From NCBI RefSeq assembly GCF_036697405.1, contig NZ_JBAHWA010000003.1, positions 186,001-250,000 of the forward strand: DNA of 64,000 nt. The letters run 5' to 3'. Numbering within the stretch: the first letter of the stretch is position 1; the number at the start of each line of letters is the position of its first letter. A program made the translations under genes and the position numbers. The stretch comes from Lysobacter sp036697405. GTDB lineage: Bacteria > Pseudomonadota > Gammaproteobacteria > Xanthomonadales > Xanthomonadaceae. Positions 18,383-26,412 of the stretch are shown here, piece after piece. Below the pieces are notes generated by a model, which was not told the origin of the DNA, ran no database searches, and saw nothing but the letters and a program-made list of their open reading frames with translations.

Positions 18383-20588
18383 CCACGACGCAACGGAAAC
18401 CGACGCAACCGGAACGGTCCTTGCACGGCGCCATCAACAGATACTTGCCGTGCTGGTCGAGGCGGTGCGCCTGCGGGAAGTACCAGTGCGAGGTCTGCGG
18501 TTGATACGAGCTGCCGCCGCGCAGGATCGCCGCGCGCGTGTGCTCGTCGCGATACTCGTCGGTCCATTGCCAGACGTTGCCGACCAGATCCAGCACGCCG
18601 AAGGGGCTGGCGCCGGCCGGATGCGCGTCGACGTCGTCGGGCGCGCGCAGGCGGCGGCCGCGCTGGGTCGCCGGCACCGCGTCCTCGCGCCAGTCGTCGC
18701 CCCAGGGATAGCGGCGGCCGTCGCCGCCCTGCGCGGCGTACTGCCACTCCCATTCGCGCGGCAGGCGCTTGCCGGCCCATTGCGCGTAGGCGCGCGCGTC
18801 CTCGATCCCGACCCAGGTCACCGGCTTGCGCTCCCAGCCCGGCGGCGGCGCGCCGTCCAGCCAATGCCGCAGGTAGTTGTGAGTGTCGCGCGGACGGTAG
18901 CCGCTGGCCTCGACGAAGCGCCGGTACTCCTCGTTGGTGACCGGCGTGCGGTCGATATGGAACGGGCGCATGCGCATGCGCCGGCGATGGTTGCGGCGCG
19001 CGCTGGGCTCCCAGGGATATTGCACGTCCACGCCCTCCCAGGTCTGGCCCTCGATCTCGACGCCGCCGACCACGAAGTCGAAATCGCCGCCGGGAATCGC
19101 GACCATGCCGCTCGGCGCGTCCGACACGGTCGCAGTCGCTTCGATCGGCACCAATTGCTGGGCCAGCGCACGCCACTGATTGGAATACTCGCGCAGCGGC
19201 GTGGCCGCGCGCTCGGCCATGCCGGCCAGGAAGGCCTCGAAGCCCTCGCCTTCGGCCCCGGGCGCCAACGCCGCGACCGCGCCGAAGCCGCGGCCTTCGA
19301 TCGCGAACTCGAACACCGCGCGCCCGTCCTCCAGGCACGGCGTCAGGGCGACGCCGTTCCAGACATCGACGTAGCGCAAGCCCTCGCGGTGCGGCACCGA
19401 CAGCTGCTCACCGGCGACCTCGTACTCGTTGCGGTTGACCAGGGTCCACAAAGTCGTGCCCGCATGCGGGAAGCGGCTGGCGAACACGCCGGCCTGCAGG
19501 GTGCGTTCGTAGGGCCGCCAATCCAGGCTGACCATGCAGGCGGCGAAACGGCGCTCGATCGCGGCGATGCGGCGCAGGCTTTCGGCATCGCGCGGGGTGA
19601 GCTGGTTCCACAGGCCCCAGATGTTCTCCCAGGCGTTGTAGCCGACGCCGTTGAAGAAGATGTACTGCAGGTCGTGGTTGCGGTCGCGGCCCCAGCGGTT
19701 CTCGTAGTTGATCATGTGGCGCGGTTCCAGCCACTTGAACTTGGCCACCGGCGGCACGGGTTCGTTGGGCGCTTTCTTGCCCCAGCTCTGTACGTTCCAG
19801 ATCAGGGCCTCCTCGGCGCTGATGGTGGACTCCGGCTGCAGCACCACCGGATGGCCCAGCGCATCGCAGGCGTCGAAAAACGCGCGCGGCACGCCGTTGT
19901 AGGTGTCGCCGTTGATGCCGTCGGCGCCCACCGCCTTGACCAGCTCGGCCATCGACTCCCAGTCGTTGCGGCCGTCGTCGCGGGTGCCGTTGTCCCAGGG
20001 CATGGTCGGCAGCAGCACGCGCACGCCGCGGCGGTGGAATTCCGCGATCGCCTCGCGCAGGCCGTCGAGGCCGCCGGGCAGATCGCCGGCCAGGTCGAAT
20101 TGGTTGCGGTCGTCGATGCCGATGTTCGGATACACATGCCAGATCAGCACGCTGTCGATGCCGCCGTAGCGCTGCTTGAGGTCGTCCAGGTAGCGTTCGA
20201 CGGTGTAGCGGCCTTCGACCGGATCGTAGAAGTAGCGGTCCTCGGCCATCATCTGCGCGTGCACGAAGTTGCGCTGCGCCCATTGCAGCTCGGGGCGCCG
20301 GTAGTTGGCGTCGTCGTAGCCGATCCGGGTCAGGTGCTCGCGGCGCCAGTCGATCAGTTCGGCGATCCAGTCGTCGACGCTGCCGTCCACGTCCATCTTC
20401 CAGTGCCCGATCTCGGCGAAGGGCCAGCCCGGCGCCTTGCCCGGCAGCGGCAGGTAACGCTGGGTGGTGACGTGCGAGAACTTGTATTCGTTGCGCACCG
20501 GACGGCGCGCGTCGGCGTCGCTGGGGTCAGCCTCATTGCGATCGGCTTGATTGCGATCGGCTGCGTTGGGATCGGAGCTGGAGTTCAT
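18372..20588 (-). CDS. Putative TIM-barrel glycosidase / SUMF1-domain fusion
   Basis: A 738-residue two-part protein. Residues of about 35-485 look like a TIM-barrel sugar-active domain: SVLIWHVYPNIGID, VRVLLPTMPWDNGT and ADGINGDTYNGVPRAF resemble strand-end motifs of alpha-galactosidase-like enzymes, but no family is certain. Residues of about 493-738 form an FGE-sulfatase/SUMF1 domain (VAIPGGDFDF, RTPVTNEEYRRFVE, LPREWEWQYAAQGG, LVGNVWQWTDEY, GFRCV). The paired Cys of true formylglycine-generating enzymes are absent where expected (SSYQPQTSHWYF), so sulfatase activation is unlikely. The N-terminus carries an ADRNx repeat. There is no signal peptide. It lies between the ribokinase and GH127 genes, pointing to sugar metabolism. 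Confidence 0.7.
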   Translation of the reverse strand: MNSSSDPNAADRNQADRNEADPSDADARRPVRNEYKFSHVTTQRYLPLPGKAPGWPFAEIGHWKMDVDGSVDDWIAELIDWRREHLTRIGYDDANYRRPELQWAQRNFVHAQMMAEDRYFYDPVEGRYTVERYLDDLKQRYGGIDSVLIWHVYPNIGIDDRNQFDLAGDLPGGLDGLREAIAEFHRRGVRVLLPTMPWDNGTRDDGRNDWESMAELVKAVGADGINGDTYNGVPRAFFDACDALGHPVVLQPESTISAEEALIWNVQSWGKKAPNEPVPPVAKFKWLEPRHMINYENRWGRDRNHDLQYIFFNGVGYNAWENIWGLWNQLTPRDAESLRRIAAIERRFAACMVSLDWRPYERTLQAGVFASRFPHAGTTLWTLVNRNEYEVAGEQLSVPHREGLRYVDVWNGVALTPCLEDGRAVFEFAIEGRGFGAVAALAPGAEGEGFEAFLAGMAERAATPLREYSNQWRALAQQLVPIEATATVSDAPSGMVAIPGGDFDFVVGGVEIEGQTWEGVDVQYPWEPSARRNHRRRMRMRPFHIDRTPVTNEEYRRFVEASGYRPRDTHNYLRHWLDGAPPPGWERKPVTWVGIEDARAYAQWAGKRLPREWEWQYAAQGGDGRRYPWGDDWREDAVPATQRGRRLRAPDDVDAHPAGASPFGVLDLVGNVWQWTDEYRDEHTRAAILRGGSSYQPQTSHWYFPQAHRLDQHGKYLLMAPCKDRSGCVGFRCVVDAA
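20534..20578. repeat. 15-bp tandem repeat inside the SUMF1-fusion gene
   Basis: Three imperfect 15-base units (consensus CATTGCGATCGGCTT) lie just inside the start of the fusion gene and encode the repeated pentapeptide ADRNQ/ADRNE in a polar N-terminal tail. The unit length is a multiple of three, so gain or loss of copies keeps the frame. Confidence 0.7.
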
Positions 20589-20640
20589 CGGATCGGGTCG
20601 TATCGGAAGTTCGGAAAGGGGGACCGGCGACGCGGCGGGC

Positions 20641-21552
20641 TCAGGATGGCGTCGCGTCGCAGGCGCGCGCGAGCAGCGCATCGACCTCGTCGCGGCCGGG
20701 CACGCTGGATTGCGCGCCCGCGCGGGTGCAGGCCAGGGCCGACGCGGCGCTGGCGCGGCGCAGCGCCGCGGCGCCGTCCTCGCCCGCGGCCAGCGCCGCC
20801 GCCAGTGTGCCGCAGAACGTGTCGCCGGCGGCGGTGGTGTCCACGGCGCGTACCGGATACGCGGCTTGATGCAGGAAGTCGTCGCCGATCCGCGCGCAAC
20901 AGCCGCGCGCGCCCAGGGTCACGATCACCCAGGGGGTGTTCAGGTGCGCCAGTGCGGCCTCGAGGTCGTCGTGCACACCGGTGATCGCGGCCAGCTCGCC
21001 CTCGTTGACGACCAGCACGTCCACGGCGGTCAACAGGCGCTCCGGCAAGGCTTGCGCGGGCGCGGCATTCAGGATCACCCGCACACCGGCCGCGCGCGCG
21101 GCCAGCGCCCAGGCCTCGACCGTGGCCAGCGGCGTTTCCAGTTGCAGCAGCAGATGGCCGACGCCGTGCAGGTCCGGCAGGTGTTCGGGCAGCAGCGCGG
21201 CGTTCGCGCCGGGAGCGACGGTGATCGCGTTCTCGCCGTCGTCGGACACGCAGATGAAGGCGGTGCCGGTCGCGCGGTCGGCGATGCGCAGCGCCTGCAG
21301 CTCCACCCCGGCCGCCCGCAAGGATGCCTCGATCGGCGCGGCATAGGCATCGTCGCCGAACGCGGCCAGCAGGCGCGTCGGCGCGCCCGCGCGCGCGCAG
21401 GCCACGGCCTGGTTCGCGCCCTTGCCGCCGGGGTAGGTCGCGAAACCCTGGCCGAGCACGGTCTCGCCGGGCGCGGGCACGTGCGTAGCGCGCACCACGA
21501 AATCCAGATTGGCCGAGCCCGCGACCAGCACGGCGCCGCCGCGCCCGCTCAT
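20641..21552 (-). CDS. rbsK: Ribokinase-like PfkB family sugar kinase
   Basis: A 303-residue kinase that phosphorylates a pentose or a related sugar with ATP. PfkB signature 1 is seen as YPGGKGANQAVACARAG near residue 40, and signature 2 with the catalytic Asp as DTTAAGDTFCG near residue 255. The N-terminal SANLDFVV motif is the sugar-binding start typical of ribokinases. Its ATG overlaps the stop of the serine hydrolase gene (ATGA), so the two are coupled. In this setting the substrate may be the sugar freed by the GH127 enzyme rather than ribose. Confidence 0.85.
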   Translation of the reverse strand: MSGRGGAVLVAGSANLDFVVRATHVPAPGETVLGQGFATYPGGKGANQAVACARAGAPTRLLAAFGDDAYAAPIEASLRAAGVELQALRIADRATGTAFICVSDDGENAITVAPGANAALLPEHLPDLHGVGHLLLQLETPLATVEAWALAARAAGVRVILNAAPAQALPERLLTAVDVLVVNEGELAAITGVHDDLEAALAHLNTPWVIVTLGARGCCARIGDDFLHQAAYPVRAVDTTAAGDTFCGTLAAALAAGEDGAAALRRASAASALACTRAGAQSSVPGRDEVDALLARACDATPS

Positions 21553-22901
21553 GGCGCCAGCCCCTGATAGACCAGGCCGTAGAAACGGCGCGCCACCCGC
21601 GGCAGGTCGGCGCGATCCTCGCGCGGCAGATGCTGCAGCAGCAGGATCGCGACCAATCGTTCCTGCGGGTCGATGGTGTAGCTGGTGGAGGCCGCGCCCG
21701 ACCAACCGAACTGGCCCACCGAACCGGGCTGACCGCGCAGAGCCGGGTCCAGCACCACGTAGCCGCCCAGGCCGAAGCCTTCGGCATCGCTGAACTGGGT
21801 GACCGGCGGATTCAACATGGTCAGGTGGTTGCGCATCATCAGCTCCACCGTCTTGCGGCCCAGCAGGGTCTCGCCGTCCAGCGTGCCGCCGTCCAGCAGC
21901 ATCTGGCAGAAGCGCAGGTAGTCGCCGGCCGTCGAATACAGCCCGCCGGCCCCACTGGCATAGGCATTGAGCGGCGCGCCGGGTTCGCGGGCGCTGGGGC
22001 CCTCGTCCAGGCGCAGGCGGCCGTCCTCGCCCATGGTGGTGATGTCGACCACGCGCGCGCGCTGCGCGGCCGGCACCTGGAAGCCGGTGTCGCGCATGCG
22101 CAGCGGCGCGAACACGCGCTGCTGCAGGAAGGCATCGAAGTTCGAATCGCTGGCGACTTCGACCAGGCGCGCCAGGGTTTCCAGGGCCGCGCCGTCGTAG
22201 CCGAAGCGCGTTCCCGGATCGGCCGCCAGCGGCACCCGGCTCAGGCGCTCGACGAAGCCGCGCAGATCGCCGGCGCCGTGCGGATCGGCGCGCCGCAGCA
22301 ACTGCTGGGCGATCTCGTCGCCGGGGCGGCCGGCGGCGAAGCCGGCGGTGTGGGTCAGCAGATGGCGGATCGTGATCGGCCGCGCCGCCGGCCGCAGCCG
22401 CGGCGCCTGCGCGCTGCCACCGCTCACCACCTGCGGCGCGTCGAAGCCGGGCAGGTAGCGCGAGATCGGATCGTCGAGAGCGAACTTGCCCTCCTCCATC
22501 AGCATCAGCACCGCCACCGAGGTGACGGTCTTGCTCATGGAATAGATGCGGAAGATGTCGTCGCGTTGCAGCGGGCGGCTGCGCGCGAGGTCGCGATAGC
22601 CGTAGGCGCGCCAATCGACGATGCGGCCATTGCGCGCGATCAGGCTGACGCCGCCGAGATAGCCGCGCGCGTCGGTGGTCTCGGCCATGAACCCATGCAG
22701 GCGTTGCAGACGCGGGCCCGAATAGCCCTGCGCTTCGGGCGCGGATTCCGGCAGCGGCGCGGGTACGGCCGCCGGCGCGGTGGCCACCGCCGCGCAGCAG
22801 GCCAGCAGGCCGCACAGGCAGGCGCGCCGAACCCGCGCGGAGAAAAGAGAGCCGCCGCGGGCCACGGGCCCGTCGGCGGCAGTTCGGGAGTTACGCGCCA
22901 C
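21549..22901 (-). CDS. Serine hydrolase, beta-lactamase/EstB family
   Basis: A 450-residue exported protein with the class C beta-lactamase/penicillin-binding fold. The nucleophile motif SxxK is SMSK (Ser121, Lys124), and the middle motif is probably NAYASGAGG. An Arg-rich, then hydrophobic, Ala/Cys-rich N-terminus suggests a signal peptide ending near VATAPAA. The start is a GTG with a poor ribosome site, 9 bases after the TonB receptor stop, so reinitiation is likely. In sugar-uptake clusters such proteins often act as esterases that remove ester decorations from glycans; a beta-lactamase role is unlikely here. Confidence 0.8.
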   Translation of the reverse strand: MARNSRTAADGPVARGGSLFSARVRRACLCGLLACCAAVATAPAAVPAPLPESAPEAQGYSGPRLQRLHGFMAETTDARGYLGGVSLIARNGRIVDWRAYGYRDLARSRPLQRDDIFRIYSMSKTVTSVAVLMLMEEGKFALDDPISRYLPGFDAPQVVSGGSAQAPRLRPAARPITIRHLLTHTAGFAAGRPGDEIAQQLLRRADPHGAGDLRGFVERLSRVPLAADPGTRFGYDGAALETLARLVEVASDSNFDAFLQQRVFAPLRMRDTGFQVPAAQRARVVDITTMGEDGRLRLDEGPSAREPGAPLNAYASGAGGLYSTAGDYLRFCQMLLDGGTLDGETLLGRKTVELMMRNHLTMLNPPVTQFSDAEGFGLGGYVVLDPALRGQPGSVGQFGWSGAASTSYTIDPQERLVAILLLQHLPREDRADLPRVARRFYGLVYQGLAP

Positions 22902-22910
22902 TTCTTATAT

Positions 22911-25187
22911 TCAGAACTTGATGGTGTGGGTGAGCGAAACCATGCGGCCGCGGCCGGCCCAGTAGTTCTGGAAGCCGCCCGGCGGCTGCGACCAGCTCAG
23001 GATGTACTGCTTGTCGAGCAGGTTCTCGATGCCGAGCGAGAACCGGCCCCAACGTTCGGTCTCGTAGTTCATGCCCAGGTCGAACAGGGTGTAGCCGTGG
23101 GTCTCTTCGGTGAAGCTGAAGCGCTGACCGTCGAAGGCGCGCACGTCGGTGCCCGACAGCTTGCGCGAGAACAGCGTGGTCGCGCCCAGGGTGATGTCGC
23201 CGCGCGGCACGAAGTTCCAGGTCACCGACCAGGCGAACTTGTCGGGGTTGATGTCGAGCACGCCCATGGGCCGGTTCAGACCGCCCGCCGGATAACGCCC
23301 GGCCGCATCGGCCGACCAGAACGAGGTCTTGCCGCGGGTGTGCGAATAGACCGCGCTGAACTTCCACTTCTCCGAGAAGCGATAGTCGCCGGCCAGTTCG
23401 TAGCCCTTGATCCGCACCGGCGCGCGCAGCAGCACGAAATCGTTGGTGACCGGATCGATCGACAGCGACTGGCCGAAGTCGGACTTGGAATCGTAGTGCG
23501 AGGCGCTGAGCGAGCCGCGGCTGCCGCGCCAGTTGAAGCCGAACTCGGTGTTGTCGACCACGATGGCGTTCAGATCCAGCAGGTCGGCGACGCTGATCTG
23601 CGGATCGTTCGGGCAGCCGTCGGGCTGGGTGCCGTCCGGGCTGTCGTTGGAGCACTGGATATTGCGCAGCGGGATGCCGACGTTGGCCAGGGTGAAGCCT
23701 TCGCCGTAGGAGCCGAACACCGAGAAGCCTTCGTTGATGCGCCAGACCACGCCGGCGTTGACCAGGTTTTCCTGGTAGTCGAGGGTGCCGCCGCGCACGA
23801 AGCGGCGGTCGCGGAACCAGGTGGTGGTGTAGTCGTCCACGTGCAGCTCGCCGTCTTCGCGACGGATGCCGCCGCTGAAGGTCAGCGGGCCCACGTCCCA
23901 GGACAGCTGCAGCCACGGCGCCCGGCTCTTGTATTCCATCGGCGGCACCCAGACCCGGTTGGTCAGGGCCAGGCGCTGCTCGGCGGTGTCCTCGACCAGG
24001 TCCAGGCCGGCGCGCAACTCCAAGCCATCGATCGAGAACAGCGAGGGCCGGGTCCAGGACGTACGCAGGCCCTTCTTGTCGGTCAGGATTTCGGACTGGT
24101 CGTAGATCGTGCCGATAGGCGCGATCAGCGGGTCCTGGCGGTCGGAGGAATTCTCGACCAGGTAACGCATCGCCTGGTCGGCCATATAGGCGTTGACCAC
24201 CAGGGTGCCGCCGCCCAGATCGAAGTGGCTGTAGGTCAGCTGGTACTGCTTGAAGTCGTTGAACGCGGCCTTGGAACCGAAGATCTGCCCGCGCTCGGAG
24301 GTGTTGGTGCGGGTCTCGCCGCAGATCGCGAACTCTTCCGGCCGGCAGCCCAGCACCTGGATGTAGTTGGCCTTGCCCTCGATCTTGAAGTGGCTGACCG
24401 AGCCCTCGATGCGTTGGGTGCCGTCGGCGCCGAAGTTGTAGCCGGCCTTGAGGAACAGGTTGCGCGCCTCGGAATCGGCGACCGAGCCGCTGGTGTTCAT
24501 GCCGACGCGGCGGCCGTCGGCGTCGTAGCTGATGCCGCGGTCGATGATGGACGCGCTGGCCAGCATGTCGAAGTCGCCGTCCTTGCGGGCGAAGTTCAGG
24601 CCGAGCTTCCAGCCGTCGCTGTCGTCGCCGAACTGGGTGGAGTAGCGCGAGATCAGGGTGACCTCGTTGCCTTCCTTGGTCGGCGCCGCCGACAGGTAGT
24701 TGATGATGCCGCCCGCCGCGCCGATGCCCTCCGAAGCCGAGGGGCCGTTGATGACCTCGATGCGGCCGACGATGCCCATGTCGGTGAAGGTGGCGTTGCG
24801 CGTGCCCTCGCGCAGCGGCGAGCCCTGCGGCACGCCGTCGAACAGGCGCAGCGCGACGCGGCCGCGCAGGTTCTCGCCGGTGTTGCTCATCGCCTGCGAG
24901 GATTCGGCGTAGCCGGGCACCGAGCGCGCCAGCACCGCGGTGGCGTCCTCGGTCAGGACCAGGCTGCGCTGCACTTCTTCCTTCGACACCAGGGTGATCG
25001 CGCCCGGGATCTTGTCGACCGCCTTCGGGCTGCGCGTGCCGGTGACGACCACGTTGTCCAGGTCGACCGCGGACTTGTCCTGGGTTTCGCTGTCTACGGC
25101 CGCTTCGGCGTCCTGCGCGCGGGCTTGGCCGGAAATGACGGAGAGCAGCAGGATGCTGCTGATCGCGGCGCTGAGTGGCTTGACCAT
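22911..25187 (-). CDS. TonB-dependent outer-membrane receptor
   Basis: A 758-residue outer-membrane active transporter. A signal peptide ends at SGQARA. A TonB-box-like VDLDNVVVTGTR segment follows, then a plug domain (IPGAITLVSKEEV, VEVINGPSASEG-type motif), a 22-strand-type barrel, and a C-terminal Phe as required for BAM insertion. The start at 25187 gives a clean signal peptide; upstream in-frame ATGs do not. It is first of a run with the serine hydrolase, kinase, SUMF1 fusion and GH127 genes. A LysR gene lies just upstream, so the ligand is probably the substrate of that pathway rather than a siderophore. Confidence 0.9.
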   Translation of the reverse strand: MVKPLSAAISSILLLSVISGQARAQDAEAAVDSETQDKSAVDLDNVVVTGTRSPKAVDKIPGAITLVSKEEVQRSLVLTEDATAVLARSVPGYAESSQAMSNTGENLRGRVALRLFDGVPQGSPLREGTRNATFTDMGIVGRIEVINGPSASEGIGAAGGIINYLSAAPTKEGNEVTLISRYSTQFGDDSDGWKLGLNFARKDGDFDMLASASIIDRGISYDADGRRVGMNTSGSVADSEARNLFLKAGYNFGADGTQRIEGSVSHFKIEGKANYIQVLGCRPEEFAICGETRTNTSERGQIFGSKAAFNDFKQYQLTYSHFDLGGGTLVVNAYMADQAMRYLVENSSDRQDPLIAPIGTIYDQSEILTDKKGLRTSWTRPSLFSIDGLELRAGLDLVEDTAEQRLALTNRVWVPPMEYKSRAPWLQLSWDVGPLTFSGGIRREDGELHVDDYTTTWFRDRRFVRGGTLDYQENLVNAGVVWRINEGFSVFGSYGEGFTLANVGIPLRNIQCSNDSPDGTQPDGCPNDPQISVADLLDLNAIVVDNTEFGFNWRGSRGSLSASHYDSKSDFGQSLSIDPVTNDFVLLRAPVRIKGYELAGDYRFSEKWKFSAVYSHTRGKTSFWSADAAGRYPAGGLNRPMGVLDINPDKFAWSVTWNFVPRGDITLGATTLFSRKLSGTDVRAFDGQRFSFTEETHGYTLFDLGMNYETERWGRFSLGIENLLDKQYILSWSQPPGGFQNYWAGRGRMVSLTHTIKF

Positions 25188-25423
25188 GTCGTATCTCAAT
25201 GATGGATTCGGATGGCGGATGGCGCCGTCGCGGCGCTGTCCGTGATCGATGCTGCGTGGAACCGCGCTGGCCGCGCTACGCTCTGGCGACGCCCCCCGAC
25301 GCCCCGGCAGTCCGTTGTATTTCAAGCGAGCGTATGCGTTCGGCGACGGGCATAGAACCGCCGCCGGCTATGTTCAGAGACTAGGTTTTGTTGCTTGAGT
25401 GCGCAGGAAAAATGTCGCGCCGC

Positions 25424-25433
25424 AACAATTGTT
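25424..25433. promoter_or_regulatory. Possible operator upstream of the TonB receptor
   Basis: AACAATTGTT is a perfect 10-base palindrome in the 281-base gap between the LysR stop and the receptor start. The gap is AT-richer than its surroundings around 25381-25440. It would sit about 240 bases upstream of the receptor, as a LysR-type binding site might; the exact regulator is a guess. Confidence 0.3.
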
Positions 25434-25468
25434 CGTAACAAGCGCGCGGGACGCCTGCGGCCCCGGGC

Positions 25469-26353
25469 TCAGCGCTGCTGCGCCGTCTGCATGGCCTTGC
25501 GGCTTTCCTGCAGGAACACCGTCACCAGCCGCACGCGCACGCTGGAACGCGACCAGACGATGCCGATCCGGCGCGTGGCCGAGGCGTCGGGCAGCGGGAT
25601 GCGCGCCAGCTTGAGACCTTCCGGCCAGGGCTTGGCCCAGTCCGGGACCAGCGACACGCCCAGGCCGCGGTCGACCATCACCGCGATCGCGTTGAGCGCA
25701 TTGAGCTCGAAACGCTCGCGCGGCACGATGTTGGCCGCGCGCAGGTATTCGTCGGCCTGGCGCCCGCCCCACTGGTGGCGGTCGTAGCGGATCAGCGGCT
25801 GGGTCGCCAGCAGCTCGTGCGGGTCGCGCTCGGCCATGCTCTGCGGCGCCAGCACGATCAGCGGCTCCTCGCGCAGCAGCTGCCATTCGCAGGTCTTGGG
25901 CAGCGGGAATGGCGCCTGCAGCACCACCGCCGCGTCCAGGTCGCCCTTCTCCACCGCGTGGTAGAGATCGGCCGAATAGCCCGGCTTGATGAAGACGTTG
26001 ATCTGCGGAAAGGTCTCGACCATGCGCGCCAGCACGTCGGGCAGCATGCCGGCCAGCGCGGTCGGGCAGGCGCCCAGGCGCAGCTCACCCGACACCCCGC
26101 TCTCGTTGGCCACGCTGCGCAGGTCGGCGACGCTGCGCAACAATTCCCGCGTGCGCGACAGGATCCGCGAGCCCTCCTCGGTCACGCTGACGGTGCGGCC
26201 GACGCGCGCGATCAAGGGCGCGCCGATCTCGCGTTCCAGGGTGCGGATCTGCTGGGCGACCGCGGCCGGGGTGATCCCGAGCACGCGCGCCGCCGCGGCC
26301 ATGGAACCCTGGTCGACGACGGTCACGAAAGTGTTGAGGAACTGGGTTTCCAC
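25469..26353 (-). CDS. LysR family transcriptional regulator
   Basis: A 294-residue LysR-type regulator. The N-terminal winged helix-turn-helix is clear (FLNTFVTVVDQGSMAAAARV, then LGITPAAVAQQIRTLERE), followed by a periplasmic-binding-protein-like effector domain (residues of about 90-290). It starts with GTG; no ATG gives the full helix-turn-helix. It lies between the symporter and the TonB receptor in the same orientation, so it probably senses the pathway's small-molecule substrate and controls the genes on both sides. Confidence 0.92.
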   Translation of the reverse strand: METQFLNTFVTVVDQGSMAAAARVLGITPAAVAQQIRTLEREIGAPLIARVGRTVSVTEEGSRILSRTRELLRSVADLRSVANESGVSGELRLGACPTALAGMLPDVLARMVETFPQINVFIKPGYSADLYHAVEKGDLDAAVVLQAPFPLPKTCEWQLLREEPLIVLAPQSMAERDPHELLATQPLIRYDRHQWGGRQADEYLRAANIVPRERFELNALNAIAVMVDRGLGVSLVPDWAKPWPEGLKLARIPLPDASATRRIGIVWSRSSVRVRLVTVFLQESRKAMQTAQQR

Positions 26354-26412
26354 GGCGGCTCGCTGCTGCTGTCCGGCAGGCTACACGAGGCCCCGCGCGG
26401 GCGCGAGTGCGC

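Noticed and set aside
15488..18940. A plus-strand open frame opposite the CoA-transferase and GH127 genes
   Set aside because: Both real genes have visible catalytic residues; the antisense product has no recognisable motif.
18372..20588. Active formylglycine-generating enzyme
   Set aside because: The paired catalytic Cys are missing and no sulfatase gene is present.
21549..22901. Antibiotic-resistance beta-lactamase
   Set aside because: The fold is shared with esterases and peptidases; the operon context is sugar metabolism, and the middle and third motifs are not those of resistance enzymes.
22911..25187. Siderophore receptor role for the TonB receptor
   Set aside because: No iron-uptake gene is nearby and the gene is embedded in a catabolic run.
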